A DNA stretch of 41,608 nucleotides, from NCBI RefSeq assembly GCF_000003605.2, contig NW_003155258.1, forward strand, positions 197,913 to 239,520, in the 5' to 3' direction. A program made the position numbers and the translations under genes. Positions 21,353 to 33,090 of this stretch are shown here, piece after piece (positions within the stretch are counted from its first letter, which is position 1; every line of letters starts with the position of its first letter). The DNA is from Saccoglossus kowalevskii. Lineage: Eukaryota > Hemichordata > Enteropneusta > Harrimaniidae. Under the pieces are notes generated by a model. The model saw only the letters and a program-made list of their open reading frames with translations, was not told the DNA's origin and searched no databases.

Positions 21353-21510
21353 AACGTGTATATATCATTGCATATCCGTGAAATGATCGTGTTTTGCCCA
21401 CACGTGTATATATCAATGCATATCTGTGAAATGATTGTGTTTTGCCCACACGTGTATATATCAATGCATATCTGTGAAATGATTGTGTTTTCCCGTCACG
21501 TGTATGTATA
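21353..21510 (+). repeat. 48-bp minisatellite, about 3.3 units, with CACGTG
   Basis: Unit cacgtgtatatatcaatgca followed by tatctgtgaaatgattgtgt and tttgccca; starts at 21401, 21449 and 21497, with a diverged first unit from 21353. 48 is a multiple of three, which explains the open frame at 21356-21658 with a 16-residue period; this is not taken as a gene. Each complete unit carries the palindromic E-box CACGTG. Confidence 0.9.
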
Positions 21511-22552
21511 TATCATATCATATATGAATGTCATCGTTTATATCTATCGCCGGGATACAGAAACATATTTTGTTTGTTGTAACTGTTATTGCAAATTACG
21601 TATGACCGCCTTGAGGATAGACATGGCATTTATAACATGTATGGCATTTATAACATGATAAACTGTTGATTGGATTTACCAGACATGGACATTTGGAGTG
21701 GTTTTTTTGCCAACTTCATTCTTACTAAACTTATTAAACTATAGTACGTGAGTGAGTAAATATTTTAGTATCGCAATAATTTTCTCTGTAGTAATACAAA
21801 TCCTCTTTCATAATCTGTAACCGAAACATATATATATCTATATCATCAACGATAAAATTGGGTTTACTGTCTAATATAATATGACAATGGCCATGTTTGG
21901 GAACATTTTATCAACAGATTCATTATTTCCTGTAAGGTACCCTTACATTGTGTAATTACATTTTGTTGAAAAGGCACAATTCCATTATGGCACAAAGTAT
22001 TGCATTCGCTGACAACGTGCAAACATAATACAAACAACTACTGATAGAGTATACGCGATAAGAATGCTAATAGCCCCGGGTAGTGTCTGAGAAGATGCTA
22101 TTATATTTGATTGAGTCTGCATATACTTGATATAGTTCTCGTTGAATTTATTTCGACCCTTAGAATCTCTGAGAATAAGTTACTCTCAATGAAAAATCTC
22201 TCATTTAGCATGTAGTGACTTCTACGTTTGAACATTGTCTCTCTACAATGTGCGATTATCCTAGGAAATATAGATGAAAATAGACTCAGATTCGTCCGAG
22301 ACATGACCAAGGCACGTTTTGGATTTTCGGATAAAACTGACTGCCAGTCAACAAATCGTATTGAACAATGAAGAAAAATATTGTGTACGATTTACGATTG
22401 TCATGGAAACAAAAACAGGGCAATGTAAACATACGTAATTCATTCGAATTGTTTGAATAAGTTTCAACGCATTTCAGTGCAAAACATATTAAAATAGTGT
22501 TCCCTAATTATTGGCAAATATTCAGATTTTTAAAATAAAAACTGTAAGTGTG
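21511..22552. other. No gene seen
   Basis: AT-rich. A 69-codon minus frame at 22101-22310 has no family features. Confidence 0.4.
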
Positions 22553-22615
22553 TCAATGTCGACGAGCGCTCCCTCGCGACACCTCGCCGAGGACAGTAAC
22601 GCCGTTTAGATTCTG
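22553..22615 (-). CDS. Candidate terminal exon, unknown gene
   Basis: On the minus strand a strong tract and acceptor (tttgttttccag, AG at 22616-22617) opens a 20-codon frame ending at TGA (22553-22555). It encodes NLNGVTVLGEVSRGSARR and is much GC-richer than its flanks. It is in phase 0 with the donor at 22750, giving a 135-bp intron to the candidate exon at 22751-22871. No family recognised. Confidence 0.33.
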   Translation of the reverse strand, partial: QNLNGVTVLGEVSRGSARRH

Positions 22616-22750
22616 CTGGAAAACAAACGTGTAGTATCATATGAAGGCGAACAAATGTTCTGAGATTTAGCCAGCGGTTACGCCCCAAACTCTGACGAGG
22701 AAACTGTGTTGTCCGCAAGACACCGATAGCACTGTTACATTGTCACTTAC

Positions 22751-22871
22751 AGTGAATGTCTCTACAACTTTTCTTTTAAATTCTATTGCTGTTTCCATCA
22801 CAACGGTACCATATGACTGTTTTTGGAGTTCACAATTAACGGCAGGACATTTCAAGTTAAAGTCAACATTT
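22751..22871 (-). CDS. Candidate internal exon, unknown gene (weak integrin-alpha resemblance)
   Basis: Minus-strand open frame ending exactly at a consensus donor, ACT/GTAAGT (GT begins at 22750). It has possible acceptors at gacag (22872-22873) or further out near 22891. It encodes about 40 residues including LKCPAVNCELQKQSYG and KRKVVETFT. The C-x4-C pair followed by an ETF is reminiscent of the calf-2 end of integrin alpha chains, but the expected Trp is absent, spacing is two residues short and the next exon does not continue with integrin features. The frame reads on past the donor, which allows the alternative that there is no splice. Confidence 0.3.
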
Positions 22872-24865
22872 CTGTCAATTCCAAACCAGTCTTTTTATTA
22901 TTTATGACAGTGATTTCGATTGAACACCGAATGATGCGTTTGTGTGATAAACACCTTAATCATTTGCTTATATTCACGAAAACAATATATTAATACTATA
23001 TTATTTTAATTTATGCATACCACTGTATAAATGTTAATACAAGTTCAGGGTTTAGTGTTTAAATCACGTCAGTGTTATTCCCTATGCACATTACAGTAGG
23101 AAACGTATCACCTGACTTTAGGTCATTTCATCACACAAAACATAGTGCCTTAATATTTACCTACATAGGTCAATTGATGTCGTTAGTCCGAGATAAGCAA
23201 TAGTTTAGATTTAGCGTTTTTATTATATAAGGTTCTCTTGTTCGATATTCCCACTCGTCGACTGTGGCGACTCTCGAGAATATCGAACATTAAAGCTCGT
23301 GATACGACGCTGTATTTTCTTGTTGGCGGCGAACAACCTCTAAGTAACCTATGGTAAAACCATTTCAGAGACCTTGTTAACTATGGTTATGATTTATAAT
23401 CGATTCTCAGTTGATATAGCGCGTTTTTTAACAACAGTAAATTACGAAATATATGAATTCCTGCGGGGCGTTTTGCAACAATGATTAAATGGTGCTATTA
23501 CAATCCTATTTCAAAATAATTTTACATGCAGTCTCAAAACGAATTGCTTGAGCTTACATTAAACTGCACTAGGATACTCGTGTAACCTTTCAATATTAAA
23601 TCGGCGTTTTCCTGTGCGAATTAAATTGAGGTAACTTTGCTGATCTGCGTTTGGCATTAATGCATTTCAAGAATGAAATATACATGAAAGGTATAGCACG
23701 CAACACACCTTAAATAAAACGATTGGAATAAAAATAACTGTTCATCTAATAATTTTTATCATTTACTCATGTCATTATCTATCAACAAATATATGCATAA
23801 AATTAAATCGCCGATACCAGACCATGTGTCACACAAGATAATCTATAGACTGCACGTTAAAAACTCTAACATGGTTTGTTTCATTGTTAATCAAATCGAA
23901 AACATGGCTGTTTGCGGTAATTGACAATTAAGTAGTCAAACAGCCGCATCACATTAGATTACATTATGTAATAGGTAATTAACTTGTTTGGTAGATTAGG
24001 AAACGAGTTCATTGTCTGCCTTATCACGCGGCATGATTGGTTAAAAACGAAATATATGCAAAAAATAAGCATCAGTTGCAACCAAGTGTGATTGTGTTCC
24101 TGTATTTCTTTCTTTCATTCAAGCAGTGTCTGTCTAGTCGTCAATATGGTCGGAAAACGGGATGACGATACAAGACTGTAGTTATGATAGTATCATTTGT
24201 TCTAGGTGACCTATCGTTGATCAATCAAAATGAAATACCACAAGAAAACTTTGAACCAATTCCAAGGAAAATCTTGCGATCAATTTTCCATGCCACTACC
24301 GGACTCGGAATTGTTCATTGCGATACGCGTTTTCAACATGAGGTCATGGTTTGACTTAGTATACACCAGGTCGCACGCGAATTTATAACAATGGTTTATT
24401 GACTTCTACGAGTTTACTGCGGCATCTAACGACAATTAAATCCACTGTCACGTCTGTCTTTGTGGAAATAAACTTTGTTGCTAGAAGCTTGCAGAGTTTC
24501 GTGTAATTTGTTGTATGCTACTAATTGTAAGATTCTTTGTCTCCCAAAAGTTAATTACAGCTTATTGCAATGTTACTAAAATAATTCACTAATTTAAAAC
24601 GTCATGAGCAATATTGATTCACTACATTTCATGACTAGATTTTAATTGAGCGTATGTCCGTGCAGTTTATAATATGTTACACTAAATATCATTATTATAA
24701 ATGATGTGCACCGTGGTATTTTGATAAGCTATCGTATGGCATTTTATATCATAAGTCCGAACAAAATCCCAAATATTGATGACTGTTTTCAAATGATATT
24801 AGCTTACAGGTGGACATGAACATCATGCCCTGGCTTCTATAAGTACGATTGATGTATGCTTGTTC
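22872..24865. other. No gene seen; one hairpin at 23240-23288
   Basis: AT-rich. Inverted repeat gttcgatattc (23240-23250) and gaatatcgaac (23278-23288) around a GC-richer 27-base centre. Confidence 0.45.
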
Positions 24866-24869
24866 TTAA

Positions 24870-25167
24870 AGGGCAGAAGTCGTCAAGCCGCGCATGTACG
24901 AGATATAGTGATCTCATATAAACAAAGATAGCGACTTTGACTGTTGCGCAGATCAACGAGTACAAACTGAGACGTTACCAAGCTGTAAGTAGGTAATTTC
25001 TTTGGTTATTTGAAGGTATCGCAACAAGTCACCGGCGGTTATTAGTGCACGTCGCGCCAGGTCAAACGTCGCACTCTTGAAGTGATTAGAAGAGCGCATT
25101 GGATTGTGGGAAAATCAATGTTTATTAACACAAATGTCCAACATGCGCAGAGCGACGACCGATCCCT
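24870..25167 (+). mobile_element. TTAA-flanked MITE, copy B (298 bp)
   Basis: Left end AGGGCAGAAGTCGTCAAGCC after TTAA 24866-24869. Right end revcomp AGGGATCGGTCGTCGCTCTG before ATAA 25168-25171, one base off TTAA. Interior shared with A and C, including tctcatataaacaaagatag, a conserved gagac-ttaccaag segment and gcattggattgtgggaaaat. Longest of the three copies; coding potential lost. Confidence 0.82.
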
Positions 25168-25171
25168 ATAA

Positions 25172-27699
25172 CTATGTTCGACGCAGCGAATGAATTGTGA
25201 AATATAATGTTGAAGTCTTTCACAAGGTTGTGATTTGAGGTGTACGTTTATCACAGTTGTGAATGAAAATAAATATTTCTCTGTAATGGCTGTTTATGGT
25301 GGACATTCGTCTCACATTTGTATGCATGAACGTACATGTGCAATACAGAGGGAATAAAGATACATGGCAAGTATTTTTCTTACATAGTGTGGCCTTAAAT
25401 CAGCTCTGCAATTGCCTAAATGCCATAGACACAAAATCATTATTCAGTAATCTATCAGAAATATGAAAAACTCCTCGCTTGTGGTTATTAAATGAAATAC
25501 TTCAATCGTTTCATTCTAGCCATTAACAAAATCACCAATTTATTTTCTAAGAAAAATAAATACGAGTTAGTCACTCTAATAGGATGACGATAATTTGCAG
25601 GGCACTTAAATGGCACGTCATATAATATCTTATTTCACCCATCAAGCGTGTTCGTTTCCGGATTCAGATAGTGTGCACATATAAAATACATGTTCACCTA
25701 AGTGAATGGGGTATATGTTCTTTTATTCGTGAGTATATAGCAGATTACACCCTTAGCAATATTACTTCTTGGATCAACAAACACACACACGATATTCAGA
25801 TTGTCACGTCCACATTGATGTATTACATATTTGCGAATTTCCAAAATCCTGCGGATGGAGTATTTAACAAGAACACTTTAAAGTGAAAGGTTGGAGGGCA
25901 GACTAACCACGAAATCACTTAGCGTACATCTAAGTCTTATTGACTTATAAAGAAACAATAACCGAAGAAAGAATATGTGATATAGGATACAGAAAAAACA
26001 TAAATAACATGTTTAAATATAATTCGCCATTATATAACAATGATAACGAATTATTAATAAGATTCTTAACCACGGATATTGAGATCTTCGTTATGTATAT
26101 AGGTTACATATTAAAGTAATAATGATACCTATCATTCGAACGTAGAGTCATCACCAAACGTAGCGATTTGATTCATACTGTGTGCGCTTTCTGGATATAC
26201 AATCATGGCAACAATTCATGCTTTTAGGCATAATGATTCATTACACACGGAAGGGAATATTGGTTATCATCAAAATCGAAACGTGAACCAACTGTATCCC
26301 TGAATAACAAGGGATATGTAAATGATGCCACCATCGAAGATCGATTCCTCCCAGCAGTCGATTCGTTTAACCCCTACGGCTCTTGATGTGCTGCTACTAC
26401 CCACATCGTGATATATAAAACTTCAAAACAAGCACGAGTTTCATAATCATTTGGGCATTGTGTGAATAACGAACCTATCACGTGTATTTTACTCCATTAT
26501 GTGTTGATGTATTAACAGCACAACCATTAAAAAGCGTTTCTACTTTCACCCTTGATAATGACAGATCAAGGCTTGCAAATGTCAAAGGTCGCACATGTGT
26601 GATCCAAGCAACGCCATGCTAAATCAGATCACACTCACTTCACTCTTGGATGTCTAGCTGAAGAACGAGCCATGCAGAGTGATTGAAGGCTACACGTCAA
26701 CACCTGCACGATTTTATTATTAGCCTCTTTTTCACTTTAAGTGACTCATCTATCATTTATTGCGCCATCTACATCGAAGAACGACGCTAACTGCGAATAA
26801 ATCTCAAGCAAATCACTAGAGAAGACGACCGTCCCTCTGAGTATGATTTCGCTAGCCGGATTTAGATGTAATGGAGTAAATACTAATCGATCGATAACAC
26901 TTGTACGACTTGCAATGACGGAGACGAGCTGCGAAGCAGATACTAATTAGAGCGAACTAATTTAACACCCAGCCAGAGAAGCTTATTTAGGTTGTTTAGT
27001 TTTCCCGATGAATGAGTCATTAATTTCCGATACGGCTGTTTGATTCTCAGTAGTCTGTCTTTTCTAAGTGTTGTGAACCATGTGTTATATCCGTGTCAGT
27101 GATAAACGAGGGAAAAACAACAACTGGCAACACTGGATGTGTCAAGTTTGTTATTTATAGAAAATAGCAGACGATGCTTCGTGGTGTACGATAACGCAAT
27201 CGTATTTTATGAAACTCACGAAGCCAAGCTTGCACAATCATGATTGGATATACACCATCTTACCACCAGCAAGTCCACACGATGGGACTCCATGTTCGCT
27301 CATTATATTTCATATGTGGATATTTTAACTATTAAACTGTTAACATATATTGTTTCGAATTCACCGACTAAAAAAATATATACAGGGCGTTCATAATATT
27401 TAAGATTCAACAGAGGTTCCAACTTCCAATTAAATACTCGTAAACTAATTGACTTACACGTGTATCTAATGTTTTTAACTGATGAATTTATTACCATTTT
27501 TATAACAAGTTATAACAGTGATCTATATATCACCGTGTTTAACATGTTATAAATATAATGATATGCCATAGATATTCATATGCATTCAATGTAACATTCA
27601 TAACACAAATAATGCTCATGAGTTACTGCGTAATGTATTGCGATAGACCAAAGCTGAACTTTTTGACCCAAGATTTTAATGTTTTCATATAATAGAAAA
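25172..27699. other. No gene supported
   Basis: AT-rich. A 71-codon plus frame at 25671-25886 and a 64-codon minus frame at 27303-27497 show no family features. Confidence 0.45.
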
Positions 27700-29285
27700 C
27701 AATAGACAAATAAATAAAATTATCGAGAAATATTTAAAAACAGCTATTCAGAAACTAAAAAGGGGGAAAGCGCCAGGATATGATAGTTACCGCACTGATT
27801 TTTTTAAATATAGCTAAGATTTTTTAATAAAACAATTGCATAAATTATTGAATTTTATTTTAGAAACAGGAAATTATCCAGATATCTGGAATAGTAGTAC
27901 ACTGTCACATATTTTTAAGAAAGGTGGAGTTGATAATCCAGGAAATTACAGGGGAGTGACAGTGTCAAGTTGTATTGTAAAGACATTCTGTGCCTTTATA
28001 TATAATAGAATAAGCAAATATATATGGACCAACAATATTCTTAATAAAAAACAAGCAGGGCGCTTTATACGGGATACCGTACACCAGAACATATTTATGT
28101 TCTAAAACCAATATTATATACATATCTGTGGTTGAATGGAAAGTTATAGGCAAAAAAAGCATTTGATAATGTCTTGCGTAATGGTCTGTTTTACAAGTTG
28201 CTTGATATTGGAATTAATTATAAAATTTATAAAATGTTGTAAAATATGTATCACAATATTGAAGCACGCATTGGTTTTGAAAACAAATCTCGAATGTATT
28301 TAAAACTACTAAAGGCACGAGACAGGTTTGTGTTATTAGCTCTGTACTTTATATATTAATGATTTATTTAAATCATTAAGAGACAATTTTTTGCATCAAG
28401 TTATAATTAATACTAGTGAAGTTAATTCATTATTATTAGTTGCAGGTGATCTGGTGCTAATTTCAAATACAAATATTGACCTTAAATACATTATATGAAT
28501 ATTTCCAATAATGGAAAATCGATCAGAAAAAAATGTCAATCTTCAGAAAAGGAACATTAAAGTAGATGGAAAAATTTCGTAACAACATTCAGACCATTGG
28601 TTGAGTAAGCTCATATAAATACTTAAGGATAACATTTCAGACAAATGGAAAATTCTCAGAAGCAAGAAAACAATATGGAAGATGAAGCAATCAAGGCTAT
28701 GTATATTGTAAAGCAGTCATGCAGCTTTTCAATACATGCATCAATACAAACCCCGCGTTAAGAGCTGAAATGGATTCGTGTTAAAGATCTAAAACTAAAT
28801 TACCATGGAAATCTTGAAAAATATAATAACACAACAGCACATTAAAAAAAACTAATCAACACAGTGAAACAAAAAAAAGTGAAACAAAAATCTAAACTGA
28901 AAACATATGCTACATTTAAAACAAAATACAATTTTGAAGAATATTTAACTATTCTGAATCGAAAACAAAGAAATTCAGTAGATAAGTTCAAAACAACCAA
29001 CCATAACCTAGCTACTAAAATAGAAACACCTTTAGGAAATACAATTTGTGGTCAATGCTAACTTCAGAAGATGAACTATACTTTTTTATGGAATGCCCCA
29101 AATATCTTACACTTCGAAATAATTGTCGAGAGTAAGGTTACTCACTGAAATGCAAATCAATCTCCAAAAATTGATTAATATATTGCAAATCACAGATAAA
29201 AATATTATCAAATATGTAGGAGAATTTATACACAATTTGTTTTGTTTGTTTTCATACAATAAAATTATATATTCAACCTTGAAAA
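27700..29285 (+). mobile_element. LINE (non-LTR retrotransposon) fragment, RT and C-terminal region, decayed
   Basis: Plus-strand pieces in several frames follow a LINE ORF2. KLKRGKAPGYDS is near 27755. The RT fingers follow, with ILETGNYPDIWNSS, HIFKKGGVDNPGNYRGVTVS and QAG-F (27860-28060). AFDN..NGLFYKLLDIGIN is near 28155-28220. The catalytic YADD equivalent reads VAGD (28439-28450), so the polymerase is dead. YLRITFQTNGKFSEARK is near 28617. The C-terminal part has KLKTYATFKTKYNFEEYL and a Cys-containing EDELYFF.ECPKY segment (about 28890-29105), then KNIIKYVGEFI. Many stops. Full 5' and 3' ends not determined. Confidence 0.85.
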
Positions 29286-29519
29286 CTGTGACAATGATAA
29301 ATTGGGTAAAAAACAGTTTTTCGATAATTGGAAAATCGGTGTCATACAGGTCGTATCTGAGAATGCACATATGTGCCACGCGGCCCACACAGTGCTTTGA
29401 ACTCATTTACATGAACATGTATTTGGAAATGCATGCCTCGTATTGGCTGGCCTCGTAACTGTGATTCGAAGCGCATATTCCGAACTGATTTCAGCTAGTT
29501 ACTGAAACATTGCGTTGTC

Positions 29520-29723
29520 ATGGCTGACATTCGTAGCAAATTTGTTTTTATTATGACAGTAAAGGATTGTTGTGTGGCTTGTCTTGACAAAACGTCAATT
29601 ACATTACCTACAACTACATGTAGCTGCCGGATTCACACAGTTATTCAGAATAGAAAAGCTAACTGTATTCAAGAGATTATACGCTGCGGTTCGAAAGGGT
29701 TGCAAGAGTGGCGAATGTTATGA
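29520..29723 (+). CDS. Small open frame with AATAAA downstream, unknown
   Basis: Sixty-seven codons from ATG 29520 (context gttgtcATGG) to TGA 29721-29723, with AATAAA at 29792-29797. The product would be basic with two Cys clusters (DCCVACLDK and TCSCRIH), spaced like a possible metal site, but no known zinc-finger pattern fits. A CCAAT-type motif (attggctgg) lies at about 29443-29451. It could be a small gene, a first exon, or chance. Confidence 0.25.
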   Translation: MADIRSKFVFIMTVKDCCVACLDKTSITLPTTTCSCRIHTVIQNRKANCIQEIIRCGSKGLQEWRML

Positions 29724-29797
29724 CACTCGCACATCATGTGTGTGAAGTACTGTAAACGTTTGAATAATGACACAAATATGAATAATAACTGAATAAA

Positions 29798-32700
29798 CAT
29801 CATTACCTCGAAGCAATGCATCTATTCAGTCTATAAAGATTATTTCAACCTTTTTCCAGTTTAATCAATTTTAGTTTATGAATATGTGGAGAATACATTT
29901 TACATGTGCCTTTAGTGAGATGGCTTGCCACTATTCATATCAATCTCATACAACTGTGCCAACCTCTATAAACATTTCTTTAAAAGCCGAAACAACTGAA
30001 TGACCTATTTAAAAGACATACTAACGTAATCCTGTAAACATCAAACATGGTTTATGAAATGAAACAACGAGACAGTGTGGTCTGCAGATCATGTGTGTAA
30101 CTACACACGTAAATTGTTGCAAATGAAGGACACAGTAACCACTAAACGGGGATACGATTTATTGCACGTCCACATAAAGAGGCATACGCGATCTTAAACC
30201 CATTAAAACTTGTAATCCCATGAATCACACGTTGTACAGAACGATAGTTAACAGCCGTAATTCAGATAACATGGCTTAAGAGGCATTCTTCTAGAAGTAA
30301 CTAAGTCCCGAATCCAATGCTTCACTGATGTCATCTGGGAACAGTTACATTACTCAGTACGGGGTTTGACGGGCCATTGGAGGCTCATTCAAAACCACAC
30401 ATTAGGTGTGCCGTCATGAATATTGAAATAATAGGTAAATAAAATCTGGTAGGTATGACTGAAATGCTATAGCATTTATTGACAATTAGTTCATGCTTCC
30501 CCCACTATCCTCCGTTACTGTGCCAGGGATGTCGCTGTACCAATGTACCGCGGATAGTTGATATAGAAATACGATTATAGCATTTATCTTGCATCTGAAT
30601 TGGCCATCTACTACGAGGTTCTCCACAGCGACCTCATAATATATTTTATAGCAGACATTGCGGTCATGGTGGGGGTAAGACATATTATTGCACCATAAAC
30701 GAGTGTGAATATAAATATATAATGTAAAAGCGGATATGAATATGTCACATTTTTTTACAATTGATTGGAGACACATAACTGTGAAAAGTTGATATATATT
30801 ACGTTTTGTAATATTGTAGCAATATAATTTAAAGTAATTAACATTAATACATTTTAAATCAAATTAGGGAAATTACAGAATGTTTTATATTGTTGAACTA
30901 AAATGATATGCAGTAGTCAACGATAATACTAAAACTAAATACCATGCATTTCGCTTGTTTTAGAATTGGGACATATATGTTCTCGTTCCTGTTCATAGAA
31001 ATACATCTTTGTTCATTAAAAATTAGGTGTTATCTATGTTTGTTAACTTCCATAATTTACATTTCCGGAGATGTTTGGATAGCGTGTCAATCATTCTGTA
31101 CAATCGTCCGTTGTTGTTGTTGTTGTTGGTTATATTCAAGATATTCAATGAATCAAATTGTACGAAATACAAAACTGGCAAATTGTACACACTTTTGTCG
31201 TTTTCGTGTTTTATTAAGTATGATCATCATGAAAGAGTATGTGAATTATATGAACACATCTTTGGTCAAGTTGCAGATGTATTACCTATCTAAAATATGC
31301 ACTCCCCTCACACACTTAGATACAATTGGGTAAGTATACCATAATGAGCGGGCATCGGAAAATTTTCCCGGTCTCTTGTATGCCAGCAATTACTTTTACA
31401 GCAAGTCTCAGAAGTATTGGGGCAGCCAATTTGCAAACTCGCTAGCAAATTGGCTAACTGCTTTGGTTTTGACTAAACAGTTGGCTTTCAAATCTTACTT
31501 GCTTGCTTGCTGTAACTCTGAAATAGTCGTAAAATGTAACAGGTTCTTACACTTGCTCAGTAACAATATAGGTAACACAAAACACGATTTGAGATTTGAT
31601 TTGATGAACGAAACGAGATGGTGATTACATATTAATGAGGACAGTGGTGGATGATAGTAATTTTCGACGAATAACTCGCTGCATGACGAGAATTAATCAA
31701 TACAGCCATGGACTGACAATGAGAACTTCTTAATTATTAACTTACTTAACATGTTGATGTTACAATTAACCCTATTCTATTATATTCTTTTACTTGCTAC
31801 GTTAACTATGATGACAAATAAAATGAAGGGCACTTAATCGAAATTTTGTATTATTGAATAAAACAAGTAAATACGTAGGTTGTATTGATTTATTGATTAT
31901 TGGTGCAATGGGTCAATTAACATTCTCGAGGCAGCGATTTTATCTGGGTTTTGATCTTTGGTTTTGCCCTTGGTGATTACTGAAAATGCATAAATCGAAT
32001 CGAGTAGATACCAATACATAGAAACACATTATAATACATACCGCTTTAATTGCATACAGACTATAATAACATATATGCACTGAGAATACTAACGCACACA
32101 GAAGATAATAAATCATGATTGGAACATTGCCAAACAATCTTGTCGGTAAAAATGAGAGCTGGTTATACGCATATCTGACATTTACGACGTCAATATGCAA
32201 ATATTAAATGTATGGCTCCCTCAAAGCACGTTTAATTCAAAATACTGCACCATGTTGTTTCATACTTCCTACTGATGCGTAGTTTTGGAGTTAATTAGTT
32301 TCTCCTGAGACACTCACTCCAGGGTATCCAGCCCGGGTATTGTTTTAAATAGGCTCTTTAGAGAACTATCTACCCAGAGAACGGCAACCTTGTAACAAGA
32401 TAAAAGATAACTTACGGTTTATCTCAAACTAATGGCTACGAATGATATATACATATATATATGTGTCCCAATACTAGACAAACACACTCAATAATTTACC
32501 ATGCAAGTGTAGTATCATGTAAATCATTTGTGTTTGTTTCCGCACTAAATTCCCTTAAAAACAGCAAAAACAATCTGTGCCAACATGCCTGTCATTCACA
32601 ATAGATTGTTCTTAGTAAAAGTACCAGAACACTGAGTTACTAATTTGTGTGTTGTGTAGGGTCACTGTAGCGTTTATCAAACCCGACAACTGTGAAACGC

Positions 32701-32891
32701 GCGTTATTGTAAAAAACGTTGTGGTAAATGACTTTTATACATTTCTATTTTTGAAGTTATTCTCTCTTGCATACCGAACACCTACATTATTTCGTTAAAA
32801 AATGTTGACTAGATCTTCGGCAATGATTGGCAACAAATAACTCAAAATATAATACGTAGAATGATAAGATTGCTTGAATGATAAGATTGTA
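29798..32891. other. No gene supported; one hairpin at 31424-31455
   Basis: AT-rich. Frames at 30486-30776 (-), 30944-31333 (+), 31376-31624 (+) and 31940-32200 (-) have no family features. A perfect 11-bp inverted repeat, agccaatttgc/gcaaattggct, with a 10-base loop lies at 31424-31455. Confidence 0.45.
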
Positions 32892-33090
32892 GCACGTGAA
32901 GTCAGTGTACGCAGCACGTGAAGTCAGTGTACGCAGTATGTGGAGTCAGTGTACGCAGCACGTGGAGTCAGTGTACGCAGCACGTGGAGTCAAGTGTATG
33001 CAGCACGGGGAGTCAGTGAACGCAGCACGTGGAGTCAGTGAAACTCATCATGTGGTACCAGTGCTCTCAGCAAGTGGGGTCAGTGCACGG
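32892..33090 (+). repeat. 22-bp minisatellite, about 9 units, with CACGTG
   Basis: Unit gcacgtggagtcagtgtacgca, with decreasing fidelity toward the right. Five of nine units keep an intact CACGTG palindrome. The period is not a multiple of three, so the 72-codon frame at 32896-33114 shifts through the unit and is not a gene. Confidence 0.92.

Noticed and set aside
21356-21658. 100-codon plus frame with repeating peptide
   Set aside because: Produced by the 48-bp minisatellite, whose length is a multiple of three.
22751-22871. Integrin alpha exon identification
   Set aside because: C-x4-C and ETF fit loosely, but spacing is off, the Trp is missing and no transmembrane/GFFKR exon follows; kept only as an unknown candidate exon.
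29680-29710. tRNA T-arm-like ggttcgaa
   Set aside because: No matching acceptor, D or anticodon stems around it.
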